Shown here: positions 1-7,380 of the stretch, in pieces
How positions within the stretch are numbered: the first letter of the stretch is position 1
How the letters are laid out: the number at the start of each line of letters is the position of its first letter
Source: CAJQQY01 sp964352225
GTDB lineage: Bacteria > Bacteroidota > Bacteroidia > Chitinophagales > Saprospiraceae
Assembly: GCA_964352225.1 (NCBI GenBank)
Contig: CAYGRM010000159.1
Location: 1-14,364 of the forward strand
DNA length: 14,364 nucleotides
Reading direction: 5' to 3'
The notes under the pieces: generated by a model
The model's database searches: none
What the model saw: only the letters and a program-made list of their open reading frames with translations
What the model was told of the DNA's origin: nothing
Translations under genes and position numbers: made by a program

Positions 1-18
1 ATATCATAACAATAAGTC

Positions 19-453
19 ATGAATTTATTTAAAAAATTCGTTTTTTCAGGTTTTTTCATCTTTGGAATGACAATAAGCAATTCATCCTTTGCTCAAGTTC
101 ATACAACTTCTAAAACTGAAATGACTCAACCAGAAGTAGAATTTACCCTGGAGGATATTGAAAAAATAAAAACGCTCCTAGAGCATCATTTCAAAACTAG
201 GATTAGTGATGCAGAAATGGCAATGTATGGAAAAGCCACTAATGAAAATTTAGAACTTTATAAATCATTAGATCAAACTCGAAAAGAAAATCCTTTTTTC
301 AGCCAACCACACATTACTTTTATCATAGAATCGATGGAAGAAAGATTAGGCATAAGAAGACCTCATTCAAATTCTCAACTTGAAACACCTACCGAAAAAT
401 CAAGAAATCCTAAAGTTTCAAAGTTACCAAAGAATAAAAGTGATAACTTCTAA
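19..453 (+). CDS. Small secreted protein of unknown function
   Basis: I do not recognise this 144-residue protein. The N-terminus (MNLFKKF, then a hydrophobic run to about residue 20) is a Sec signal peptide, probably cut after Ser-Phe-Ala at residue 25 so that the mature protein starts with Gln, as is common in Bacteroidota. The mature part is small and soluble. Residues about 40-115 look helical and charged (a Leu-Glu-Asp-Ile-Glu-Lys stretch, then a Met-Glu-Glu-Arg-Leu-Gly segment). The last 30 residues are polar, Ser/Pro/Lys-rich and probably disordered. There is no lipobox, no catalytic motif and no T9SS C-terminal domain, so a periplasmic location is likely. The ATG at 19 is the natural start because it begins the signal peptide. 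A strong hairpin terminator follows 16 bases after the stop, so it is transcribed apart from the next gene. Whether it belongs to an operon beginning left of the window cannot be seen. Confidence 0.75.
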   Translation: MNLFKKFVFSGFFIFGMTISNSSFAQVHTTSKTEMTQPEVEFTLEDIEKIKTLLEHHFKTRISDAEMAMYGKATNENLELYKSLDQTRKENPFFSQPHITFIIESMEERLGIRRPHSNSQLETPTEKSRNPKVSKLPKNKSDNF

Positions 454-468
454 TCACATTTCATTTCC

Positions 469-516
469 AAAAAAAACCTCTACTGAATTTAGAAATATTC
501 AGTAGAGGTTTTTTTT
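469..516 (+). terminator. Rho-independent terminator after the 144-aa gene
   Basis: The arms 469-488 and 497-516 are perfectly complementary over 20 bp (core CCTCTACTGAAT / ATTCAGTAGAGG) around an 8-base loop. A-tracts on the left arm and T-tracts on the right arm flank the core, which is the intrinsic-terminator pattern. The symmetry would let it work in both directions, although only the plus-strand gene upstream needs it. Confidence 0.9.
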
Positions 517-565
517 GGGGAAAAATTCGAAGCTCGTTTATCCAACCAAAATATTCTTTTCTCGT

Positions 566-597
566 AACATATGCTTAATTGGTATTAAGAATATGTT
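566..597. promoter_or_regulatory. Imperfect 32-bp inverted repeat upstream of the ASPIC lipoprotein gene
   Basis: Arms 566-579 and 584-597 pair at 13 of 14 positions around the loop TGGT, with a single G/A mismatch at 573/590. It is AT-rich and no T-run follows directly, so a terminator is unlikely. It lies about 150-180 bp upstream of the ATG at 743. An operator or an mRNA leader hairpin is possible, but there is no direct proof of function. Confidence 0.35.
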
Positions 598-644
598 TAA
601 ATCAATTCTCCTATTTTTTTAAGAAAACTAGAAGAATTAATATC

Positions 645-658
645 TTTAGATATCTAAA
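645..658. promoter_or_regulatory. 14-bp perfect palindrome upstream of the ASPIC lipoprotein gene
   Basis: TTTAGATATCTAAA is its own reverse complement and lies 85-98 bp before the start at 743. The octamer TATCTTTA (641-648) overlaps it and matches the Bacteroidota -7 promoter consensus TAnnTTTG except at the last base; no -33 TTTG is visible at the right spacing. In DNA this AT-rich one or two such palindromes are expected by chance per window, so this is weak. Confidence 0.25.
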
Positions 659-742
659 AAACATCCTATCTTAAAACCCTCACTACCATAGAATTATAAA
701 TATTGTTTTCATTTATTTAATTGGCAATCGAATTTTATTTTT

Positions 743-3700
743 ATGAAAAATTTTAAATCCCTCACGATAACAAACTTCCTTTTTCTTATTGCTTTTTCCT
801 TGCTGATGTCCTGTGGAGAAGATCCTGAACCAACTCTTCCTTCTACCCCAGCCGTAAAAAATGAACCTACCCAGAAATTGGAAAAACGTTTTGAAATAGT
901 TGATCCACAAGCATGTGGCGTTTCTTTTTCCAATGCCATCAATGAAGATTATGAGCACAATATTCTCACTTTTGAATATTTGTATAATGGAGGCGGAGTT
1001 GCAGTTGGTGATTTAAATAATGATGGATTACCTGATATTTATTTTTCGGGAACTTTTGTTTCCAACAAATTATATTTGAATAAAGGTGATCTGAAATTTG
1101 AAGATATCACCAACCAAGCCGGTGTTGCTGCCAACGATGGTTTTAAAACTGGAGTGACGATGGCAGATGTCAACAATGATGGATGGTTGGATATTTTCGT
1201 TTGTCGAACAAGCAAATCTGATGATGGAAAAAAGGATAATTTACTTTTTATCAATAATAAAGATTTGACTTTTACCGAAAGTGCAAAGCAGTTTGGTTTA
1301 AATGATAATAGCAATACCAATCATGCTAACTTTTTTGATTATGACAATGATGGTGATTTAGATTTATATTTATTAAATCACCGTTTAGGTTTCAAGGATG
1401 CAGTTAAAATGGATTTGCAATCTAATCCTGATGGCTCGATCACTCGAAGAATGGAACCTAAGACTCCTTTCGAATCCGATCGATTGTACAAAAACAATAA
1501 TGGAAAATTTACTGATGTCACTAAATCAGCTGGGGTGGAAAACTCTGCCTTTGGGCTTAGTGCTACTGTTGCTGATTTGAATCAAGACGGCTATATGGAC
1601 ATTTATGTTGCCAATGATTATATCGAACCTGATTATGTTTATATCAATAATCGCAACGGAACATTTACTGATAAATATGATTCCTATATTCGCCATTCTA
1701 GCCAAAATTCGATGGGTTGTGATATCGCCGATTTTAATAATGATGGATTACTAGACCTGATGGTGATGGACATGATCGCTGAAGATCCAATTCGATATAA
1801 GCAACTAATGAATGTGATGCGTAAAGATCGATACAATGCTTTACTCCAATATGGCTATGGTCATCAAGCAGGGCGAAACGTTTTGCAACTCAACAATGGA
1901 AATAACACTTTTAGCGAAATTGGACAAATGTCTGGAGTATCGAATACTGATTGGAGTTGGGGTGCCTTATTTGCCGATTTTGATAATGATGGATGGAAAG
2001 ATATTTATATCGGCAACGGTTACAAGAGAGATGTAACTGACCTTGACTATATGAATTACACTCGAGATTCCATTGAGAAATCTGGAGGTATTTCCAAGCG
2101 TAGATTTCCGGATATTAATACTTATCTCAACATGATTCCAAGCAAAAAATTGGTCAATTATGCTTACAAAAATAATCGTGATTTGACCTTTACCAATGCG
2201 ACTCAAGATTGGGGAATCACGCAGCCTTCTTTCTCTAACGGGACAGCCTATGCTGACTTAGATGCGGATGGTGATTTGGACTTAATAGTTAATAATATTG
2301 ATGATCCAGCTTTCATTTACAAAAACCTTACAACCAACTCTAACTACCTGCAAATCAATATTTTAGGTAGTACAAAAAATACTCAAGCAACTGGAACTAA
2401 GGTTAAAATTTATACAAGTAACGAGGTTCAATTTTTAGAAAAAACAGCTAATCGAGGCTTCTTTTCAGGAAGTGATCCACTCCTCCATTTTGGTTTAGGA
2501 AATCACTCCATGGTTGACAAAATTGAAGTCACTTGGATGGATGGTAAAACCCACGTAATGGAAAATGTTTCCGCTAATCAAAGACTTACTTTAAAGCATT
2601 CCGAAGCGAATAATAAAACTATTACTAAAAACAAATCAACTCCCCTCTTTTTAGAAAAAAGCAATGCTCATAACATTGCTTTTACGCACAAAGAAAATGT
2701 ATTCGATGACTTCAATCGAGAACGATTGATTCCTCATAAGTTATCCAACTTAGGGCCATATATTTCGAAAGGTGATGTGAACGGAGATGGCTTAGAAGAC
2801 TTTTTTGTTGGTGGTGCAGCCAATAGTTCAGGAGCGCTTTTTGTGCAAGACAAAAATGGAAATTTCCAAAATCAATCCAACTCAACATGGGAAGCTGATA
2901 AAATTCATGAAGACATGGAAAGTGTTTTCTTCGATGCAGAAGGTGATGGTGATTTGGATTTATACGTCGTAAGTGGTGGAAATGCAAGTAATGCCAATTC
3001 TACTAACTACCAAGATCGATTATACTTAAATGATGGAAAAGGAAATTTCTCAAAAGGAAAACTTCCAACCATAAATTCAAGTGGTGCCTGTGTTGCTACA
3101 TTCGATTATGATGCTGACGGAGACCTTGATATCTTTGTAGGAGGACGATCGGTTCCTGGAAAATATCCATCAGCTCCACAGAGTTTAATTTTAAAAAATG
3201 ACCAAGGTGTTTTTTCCAATGTTACTCAATCAACTGCACCTGATTTTGAAAAAATCGGCATGGTGACTGATCTTAAATTAGCAGATTTGGATCAAGATGG
3301 AAAGGAAGAATTAATTGTCTTAGGTGAATGGATGCCAATTTCTATTTTCAACTATGATGGAAAAAAGTTCAATAATGTTACGTCGAATTTTGGTTTACAA
3401 AATACTTCTGGCTGGTGGAATTGTTTTGTTTTAGAAGATTTTGACAAACATCGAGACCGAGAAAATATCGCAGGTAATTTGGGAGAAAATTCGCGAATCA
3501 AAGCATCTGATAACCAACCCATTAAAATCTATGCAAACGATTTTGATGGCAATGGAAGTTTAGATGCAGTCATGACTTTTAACAATCAGGGAAAACAATA
3601 TCCTTACGCTGGAAGAGATCATTTGATTTTGCAATTACCAGGAATTAAACGAAATTTCAATCGCTATAATACCTATGCTAAGTCTGACATTACAGCTATT

Positions 3701-4132
3701 TTTCCAAAAGAAAAACTAGCAAGTGCGCAGGTTTTAGAAGCAAAATTACTGTCCTCCGTTATGCTAAAAAATGAAGGTGGAAAATTTTCTATAACAACAC
3801 TTTTACGGGAAGCACAAGTTGCTCCAATATATGAAATTGTAACTTCCGATTTTAATGGCGATGGAAATATAGATGCCTTAATGGTCGGAAATAATGATGG
3901 CGCAGAAACGGAATCAGGTGTTTATGATGCCAGTAATGGAACTCTTTTACTCGGGGATGGAAAAGGTGGGTTTAGTTTTTCCCCAAATCAAAAACATGGC
4001 CTTTGGGCAAGTGAGCAAGCACGAGACGCCGTTGAAATTAAATTGGCCAATGGAAAGACCATGATTTTGATCGCAAATAATGGAGGGAAACTGCAAGCAT
4101 TTGAAGTAGCTGCTAACTCTAATTGGCAATAA
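743..4132 (+). CDS. FG-GAP/VCBS repeat lipoprotein with ASPIC/UnbV domain
   Basis: A large surface or periplasmic lipoprotein of 1129 residues, the usual size for Bacteroidota members of this family. The signal peptide ends in a lipobox (Leu-Met-Ser-Cys24), and an acidic Gly-Glu-Asp follows the Cys, so export to the outer-membrane surface is plausible but not proven. Thirteen calcium-type motifs of the form DxNxDGxxD are visible, starting near residues 90, 142, 199, 278, 330, 412, 505, 678, 731, 788, 848, 933 and 1036. They indicate two blocks of FG-GAP/VCBS beta-propeller blades. Residues about 534-617 between the blocks form the ASPIC/UnbV domain (Phe-Gly-Leu-Gly then Val-Thr-Trp-Met-Asp-Gly). 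A fourteenth calcium loop at residues 899-907 appears decayed. Relatives often sit beside SusC/SusD-like genes and are thought to act in binding glycans or proteins; no Sus gene is present here. The biochemical role is unknown. The ATG at 743 starts directly at the signal peptide. Confidence 0.92.
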   Translation: MKNFKSLTITNFLFLIAFSLLMSCGEDPEPTLPSTPAVKNEPTQKLEKRFEIVDPQACGVSFSNAINEDYEHNILTFEYLYNGGGVAVGDLNNDGLPDIYFSGTFVSNKLYLNKGDLKFEDITNQAGVAANDGFKTGVTMADVNNDGWLDIFVCRTSKSDDGKKDNLLFINNKDLTFTESAKQFGLNDNSNTNHANFFDYDNDGDLDLYLLNHRLGFKDAVKMDLQSNPDGSITRRMEPKTPFESDRLYKNNNGKFTDVTKSAGVENSAFGLSATVADLNQDGYMDIYVANDYIEPDYVYINNRNGTFTDKYDSYIRHSSQNSMGCDIADFNNDGLLDLMVMDMIAEDPIRYKQLMNVMRKDRYNALLQYGYGHQAGRNVLQLNNGNNTFSEIGQMSGVSNTDWSWGALFADFDNDGWKDIYIGNGYKRDVTDLDYMNYTRDSIEKSGGISKRRFPDINTYLNMIPSKKLVNYAYKNNRDLTFTNATQDWGITQPSFSNGTAYADLDADGDLDLIVNNIDDPAFIYKNLTTNSNYLQINILGSTKNTQATGTKVKIYTSNEVQFLEKTANRGFFSGSDPLLHFGLGNHSMVDKIEVTWMDGKTHVMENVSANQRLTLKHSEANNKTITKNKSTPLFLEKSNAHNIAFTHKENVFDDFNRERLIPHKLSNLGPYISKGDVNGDGLEDFFVGGAANSSGALFVQDKNGNFQNQSNSTWEADKIHEDMESVFFDAEGDGDLDLYVVSGGNASNANSTNYQDRLYLNDGKGNFSKGKLPTINSSGACVATFDYDADGDLDIFVGGRSVPGKYPSAPQSLILKNDQGVFSNVTQSTAPDFEKIGMVTDLKLADLDQDGKEELIVLGEWMPISIFNYDGKKFNNVTSNFGLQNTSGWWNCFVLEDFDKHRDRENIAGNLGENSRIKASDNQPIKIYANDFDGNGSLDAVMTFNNQGKQYPYAGRDHLILQLPGIKRNFNRYNTYAKSDITAIFPKEKLASAQVLEAKLLSSVMLKNEGGKFSITTLLREAQVAPIYEIVTSDFNGDGNIDALMVGNNDGAETESGVYDASNGTLLLGDGKGGFSFSPNQKHGLWASEQARDAVEIKLANGKTMILIANNGGKLQAFEVAANSNWQ

Positions 4133-4163
4133 TAAAAAATGAGCCTAGTAATTTCTTTACCTG

Positions 4164-4201
4164 AAAAAAGCTGTGAGTCTATGTTGACCCACAGCTTTTT
4201 T
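4164..4201 (+). terminator. Rho-independent terminator after the ASPIC lipoprotein gene
   Basis: Arms 4164-4179 and 4186-4201 pair at 15 of 16 positions (core AGCTGTG/CACAGCT, one A/C mismatch) with a 6-base loop, and the right arm runs into a T-tract to 4202. It lies about 30 bases after the stop at 4132. Confidence 0.88.
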
Positions 4202-4271
4202 TCTTACCAAGAAACTATTTGAAACTAAGTTTTGTAAAATATACTATTCAACATCATCAAAACATTCTGTC

Positions 4272-4787
4272 ATGATTTTCCAAACTTCCAGACTTCTAGT
4301 TCGGCGACTCACTTTCCAAGACTTCGAACCCTTCCACGAGATGCAAGCTAACTTCAAGGTGATGCAATATGCTTCTGGCAAATCCAATACGCTAGAAGAA
4401 AATAGAGCCGATTTAAAAAAAGTAATTGATCATTATCACGAAGCAAATAATGGATTTTGGGTTTGGGCGATCGAAAGAAAATCTGATCAAGAATTTATTG
4501 GAACTGCTGCCATTATCGTGGATAAAAATAATGAAGGAGAAATTGGTTATCGCTTATTAGAAAAACATTGGAGCAATGGATATGCAACTGAAGTTTTGAA
4601 AGATTTGATTGATTTTGGTTTGGAAAAAATGAAATTGCATGCTATTTATGCTGTCGTCGATGAGAGAAATATCGCCTCCATAAAGATGTTAGAAAAATCA
4701 GTTCTAGAATTTATTGGTGAAAAATGGAATGAAGATTTTAAAGCTTATGACAGACTTTATCTTCACCGTAGCGGGTCGCTAAAGTGA
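4272..4787 (+). CDS. GNAT family N-acetyltransferase (RimJ/RimL-like, Acetyltransf_3 type)
   Basis: A cytoplasmic acetyl-CoA-dependent N-acetyltransferase of 171 residues, the normal length for the family. The N-terminus reads as the typical 'TSRLLVRRLTFQDFE' beta1-alpha1 start. Motif A is at residues about 88-108 (Glu-Ile-Gly-Tyr-Arg-Leu-Leu ... Trp-Ser-Asn-Gly-Tyr-Ala-Thr-Glu), where the Gly-Tyr-Ala turn contacts the CoA pyrophosphate. Residues 122-141 (Leu-His-Ala-Ile-Tyr-Ala ... Asn-Ile-Ala-Ser-Ile-Lys-Met-Leu-Glu-Lys) are the conserved beta5/alpha4 region. The usual Leu-Gly-Phe after this Glu-Lys is Ser-Val-Leu (143-145) here. The acceptor is unknown: a ribosomal-protein N-terminus, an antibiotic or a small amine are all possible. 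The last six residues (RSGSLK) and the TGA stop lie inside a GC-rich palindrome, so the C-terminus was probably altered by insertion of that element. The gene stands alone after the preceding terminator. Confidence 0.88.
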   Translation: MIFQTSRLLVRRLTFQDFEPFHEMQANFKVMQYASGKSNTLEENRADLKKVIDHYHEANNGFWVWAIERKSDQEFIGTAAIIVDKNNEGEIGYRLLEKHWSNGYATEVLKDLIDFGLEKMKLHAIYAVVDERNIASIKMLEKSVLEFIGEKWNEDFKAYDRLYLHRSGSLK

Positions 4788-4798
4788 CCCGCTACGGT
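4765..4798. repeat. GC-rich palindrome (REP/MITE-like), overlapping the end of the GNAT gene
   Basis: Arms 4765-4777 (ACCGTAGCGGGTC) and 4786-4798 (GACCCGCTACGGT) are perfectly complementary over 13 bp with an 8-base centre. The centre can extend the stem by a G-T and a C-G pair, leaving a TAAA loop. About 70% GC in the stem contrasts sharply with the AT-rich surroundings. It sits between two convergent genes, provides the GNAT stop codon, and ends 5 bases before the stop of the minus-strand gene. No T-run flanks either side, so it is not a standard intrinsic terminator, although it may impede transcription from both directions. The look is that of a dispersed palindromic repeat; no second copy is visible in this window. 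Confidence 0.7.
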
Positions 4799-4803
4799 AG
4801 GTG

Positions 4804-6540
4804 TTACCTAATCAACGAAACATCACCTTTGAGTTCCTCTACTCCTTCATTAGTTTCTATTCTTATGATATAAATCAAAACATCCATTGGATGAGGATTA
4901 CCATCAATAGCACCATCCCAAGGAGTTTCCTTATCATGGACTAAATTCCCCCAACGGTTATAGATCTTAAAATCAATCACTTCGGCATTATTACCTGTGA
5001 TAACTGGCCCGAAAGTATCATTCAATCCATCACCATCTGGAGTGAAAACATTTGGCATTTCCCAACCTCCACAAGCTACAATTTCAATACTTGCCTCAGC
5101 TGTACATCCATTTACATCTGTCACGACAACTGAATATTCTATTCCTTCTTCAGCCGTAATTGAGGCACTTGTTTCGCCATTTGACCACTCATAACTTTCA
5201 AAATCTCCCGCATCTAAAAGGACAGGTAGCTCTCCACAAAGGTCAACTCCCTGAGGTGTAATTATGTCAAGAGAGATCGATTCTGAAGCATCTACCGTTA
5301 CTTGAAAAGCTCCCGTGCATCCATTCGCATCTTCAACTACGACAAAGAAAGTTCCGGAGGCTACCTCCTCAAAAATATTTTCATTTTGAAAATTCGTTCC
5401 ATCTATACTATAGGTAAAAGGATCATTTCCTGGCTCAACCGATATCTCTAACATACCATTAGCAAATCCACAAGTCGTAGGTTGCACGACCACATCTTCA
5501 ATCACAGGATTTTGCGGAGCGCCAATATTTACATTGACAATCGCTGCACAGCCAACTGCATCAGTCACGGTCAAGGTGTGATTTCCTTCATCCAAACTTA
5601 TGGCCTCCTCGGTTGTTTCGCCATTATCCCATAAGTAACTGTATGGCTCAAAACCTCCATTTACTGCTACCGAAGCTGTTCCCAAACTTCCATCGCAACC
5701 TGTCGGAGTTTGTATCGCAACCACTCCTGAAATTTCTGAAACATAAACTGTGACTGAACTCTCCTCAGTCAAAATGGGCGAAAAAGAAATATCATCTAAC
5801 GCAAAATCATTTCCCCCAACCGAAACATTTTGATTAACAATACAAATCTCCACGCTTGTGTTATTTCCAGAATCCCAAGTTTGAAAAAACTGTTCCCAAG
5901 TACAAGTGCCTGATGGAGCCGTAAATGTTGAACCTAGTAAAGTACCATTTATCGAGAATTGTAACTCAGCGGGATTTCCTAACTCAACTGAAGTTATCCA
6001 AGTAGAAAATTGGTAAACGGTATTTTCTTGAATACTAATCGTTTGGCACCAAATCTCTTGATTCAAGTTTGCTGACCCATTGACAACTAACATATTTCCA
6101 AAACCGGTAGTGTGATCATTACAATTTGCAAAATTAGTATGCGCTAAATTTGGATTAGTCACAACAGCATAAGTTCCTTCATCCGATAAGTCTCCCCATG
6201 GTCCTCCACCTGAATTTGGTCCATAAATATATTCGGTAGAAAAACCTGAATTCCCAGCAGAAAAATCTCCATTGGTGATTACTGAATTTCCCAAACTACT
6301 TCCAACAACGGTATAAGTTGTGGTGATTGGAGGAGTAACAGTTGGATTAGCAGTACCCGGACTTGTTATCCACGTATTTGGCGTCCATGAATAAATGTCA
6401 AATACATCACCTGCTGCTGCTAGAGCTACCGTTTCACCTTGACAAATGGTGTCTTGTGCGGCAGTTGCAGTTATCGATAATTGGGCAAACATAGTCGAAG
6501 ATAGAATGCATAAAAGAAAAACTAAGGCATTTTTTTTCAT
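4804..6540 (-). CDS. T9SS type B secreted protein with galactose-binding-like region and SprB-type repeats
   Basis: A 578-residue exported protein. The Sec signal peptide (MKKNALVFLL...) ends at Met-Phe-Ala, with Gln20 as the first mature residue. In order: an Ig/PKD-like domain (about 22-80, ending Thr-Thr-Tyr-Thr-Val); a beta-rich region (about 86-256) starting 'ITNGDFSAGNSGF' and ending 'FALDDISF', the hallmark of CenC/CBM4-9-like galactose-binding-fold modules; two SprB-type repeats (about 277-340 and 351-417, each with Thr-x-Cys and a final Asp-x-x-Gly-Cys); a further Ig-like repeat (about 421-488); and the type B C-terminal sorting domain (about 494-578, with 'VFTPDGDGLNDTF' and 'IYNRWGNLV'). 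The domain suggests translocation by the T9SS and attachment to the cell surface or release. The fold suggests adhesion or glycan binding; no catalytic domain is seen. T9SS machinery genes are not in the window. Confidence 0.88.
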   Translation of the reverse strand: MKKNALVFLLCILSSTMFAQLSITATAAQDTICQGETVALAAAGDVFDIYSWTPNTWITSPGTANPTVTPPITTTYTVVGSSLGNSVITNGDFSAGNSGFSTEYIYGPNSGGGPWGDLSDEGTYAVVTNPNLAHTNFANCNDHTTGFGNMLVVNGSANLNQEIWCQTISIQENTVYQFSTWITSVELGNPAELQFSINGTLLGSTFTAPSGTCTWEQFFQTWDSGNNTSVEICIVNQNVSVGGNDFALDDISFSPILTEESSVTVYVSEISGVVAIQTPTGCDGSLGTASVAVNGGFEPYSYLWDNGETTEEAISLDEGNHTLTVTDAVGCAAIVNVNIGAPQNPVIEDVVVQPTTCGFANGMLEISVEPGNDPFTYSIDGTNFQNENIFEEVASGTFFVVVEDANGCTGAFQVTVDASESISLDIITPQGVDLCGELPVLLDAGDFESYEWSNGETSASITAEEGIEYSVVVTDVNGCTAEASIEIVACGGWEMPNVFTPDGDGLNDTFGPVITGNNAEVIDFKIYNRWGNLVHDKETPWDGAIDGNPHPMDVLIYIIRIETNEGVEELKGDVSLIR

Positions 6541-6621
6541 CGTAAAAATTTTTAATCCTTATGTAATATATTGACTCTGAGGGTTTTACAACTAGAAGTA
6601 GTAATGATTAGGTAGGTAGAA

Positions 6622-6629
6622 CAAAAATA
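6622..6629 (-). promoter_or_regulatory. Candidate -7 promoter element for the 4804-6540 gene
   Basis: On the minus strand this reads TATTTTTG, an exact match to the Bacteroidota -7 consensus TAnnTTTG, about 80 bases before the start codon. The -33 TTTG element is not recognisable at 19-21 bases upstream (TTTCTTC only), so the call is tentative. Confidence 0.3.
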
Positions 6630-6709
6630 CGGATTCTTGCTTTGTTTTTGGAAGAAATCAGGAAATTATATTTGAATATCTAATAGGTAACTAGGCAAGA
6701 TTATTCATT

Positions 6710-7195
6710 TTAATAATACTCTGCAATTAACTGAATATTAGCATCCATTTCTACCGCGGTCTTTATTATGCCTAGAAAAGCACTAAACGAATGATTAAAA
6801 TTGCTATATTTTCTATAATCTGAAATCTGCTTTTTTAATATTGCGTCTTCACTTGCCTCCATATTTTTATGTTGATTAATATCTTGAATCGCAATTTCTC
6901 GACTAATATATTCTATCTGCCAATACAACTTTTTGAACATTTTATAAGCCTTTTTTGCTTCCACTATTTCTGTCTCCATTTCCATCTCAGAAACATCTTC
7001 AAAACTAAATAGCTTACATTCTTCTTCCGAAAGAATACTTCTTTTATCCACAACAATATTCGTGTAAGTTATTTTATCACCATGAGATTGTAATAGACTA
7101 TTGAGAGAGTTGTCTTGATCTGACACATACACCTCTAATTGTTTTTCATTTCTTTTATTTAAAAATCTTACTTTCATCGTTACGTCTACGCCCAT
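6710..7195 (-). CDS. Hypothetical cytoplasmic protein, 161 aa
   Basis: I do not recognise this protein. It has no signal peptide and no membrane segment. Residues about 7-50 look like alternating beta strands (Met-Lys-Val-Arg-Phe-Leu ... Leu-Glu-Val-Tyr-Val). Residues about 56-120 are acidic and probably helical (Ser-Glu-Glu-Glu-Cys, Glu-Met-Glu-Met-Glu-Thr-Glu, then Lys-Lys-Ala-Tyr-Lys-Met-Phe-Lys-Lys). The C-terminus ends Ile-Ala-Glu-Tyr-Tyr. There are two possible starts: the ATG at 7195 and an ATG six codons later (7177, Met-Lys-Val-Arg-Phe), which looks the more natural N-terminus; the sequence does not decide between them. It lies 185 bp after the stop of the KASIII gene on the same strand, and a 14-bp palindrome lies in that gap, so it probably has its own promoter. 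The coding frame is open throughout with sensible amino-acid composition, so I take it as a real gene. Confidence 0.65.
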   Translation of the reverse strand: MGVDVTMKVRFLNKRNEKQLEVYVSDQDNSLNSLLQSHGDKITYTNIVVDKRSILSEEECKLFSFEDVSEMEMETEIVEAKKAYKMFKKLYWQIEYISREIAIQDINQHKNMEASEDAILKKQISDYRKYSNFNHSFSAFLGIIKTAVEMDANIQLIAEYY

Positions 7196-7267
7196 TTTCG
7201 TGTCTATTTTAAAATTAAATATTTTGTATCTACTCCCCTTTATTCAAAAAAAATGCAACTACATAAC

Positions 7268-7281
7268 AATGTAATTACATT
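7268..7281. promoter_or_regulatory. 14-bp palindrome upstream of the 161-aa gene
   Basis: AATGTAATTACATT is a perfect palindrome, and a neighbouring ACAT at 7261-7264 makes a second overlapping ACAT-N4-ATGT dyad (7261-7272). It lies about 73-86 bp upstream of the minus-strand start at 7195, where an operator could be. About two such 14-mers are expected by chance in AT-rich DNA of this length. Confidence 0.25.
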
Positions 7282-7380
7282 TTTTAAATTCTTATTAGAC
7301 TTTATTCTAAATGAAGTTTTATAGGTGAACGTAAAACGTTTAACGTCCATCGAATAAACTCTATTTTTTTCAATAAAAAA

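Noticed and set aside
743..4132. Possible toxin, integrin-like or defence role for the long repeat lipoprotein
   Set aside because: FG-GAP/VCBS plus ASPIC is a common surface lipoprotein architecture in Bacteroidota; no nuclease, toxin or immunity domain or partner gene is present.
7329..7349. Three ACGT copies at exact 7-base spacing (7329, 7336, 7343) after the KASIII gene
   Set aside because: The repeat units share only four bases and the only hairpin (AACGT-AAA-ACGTT) is short with no T-run, so neither a terminator nor a binding site can be supported.
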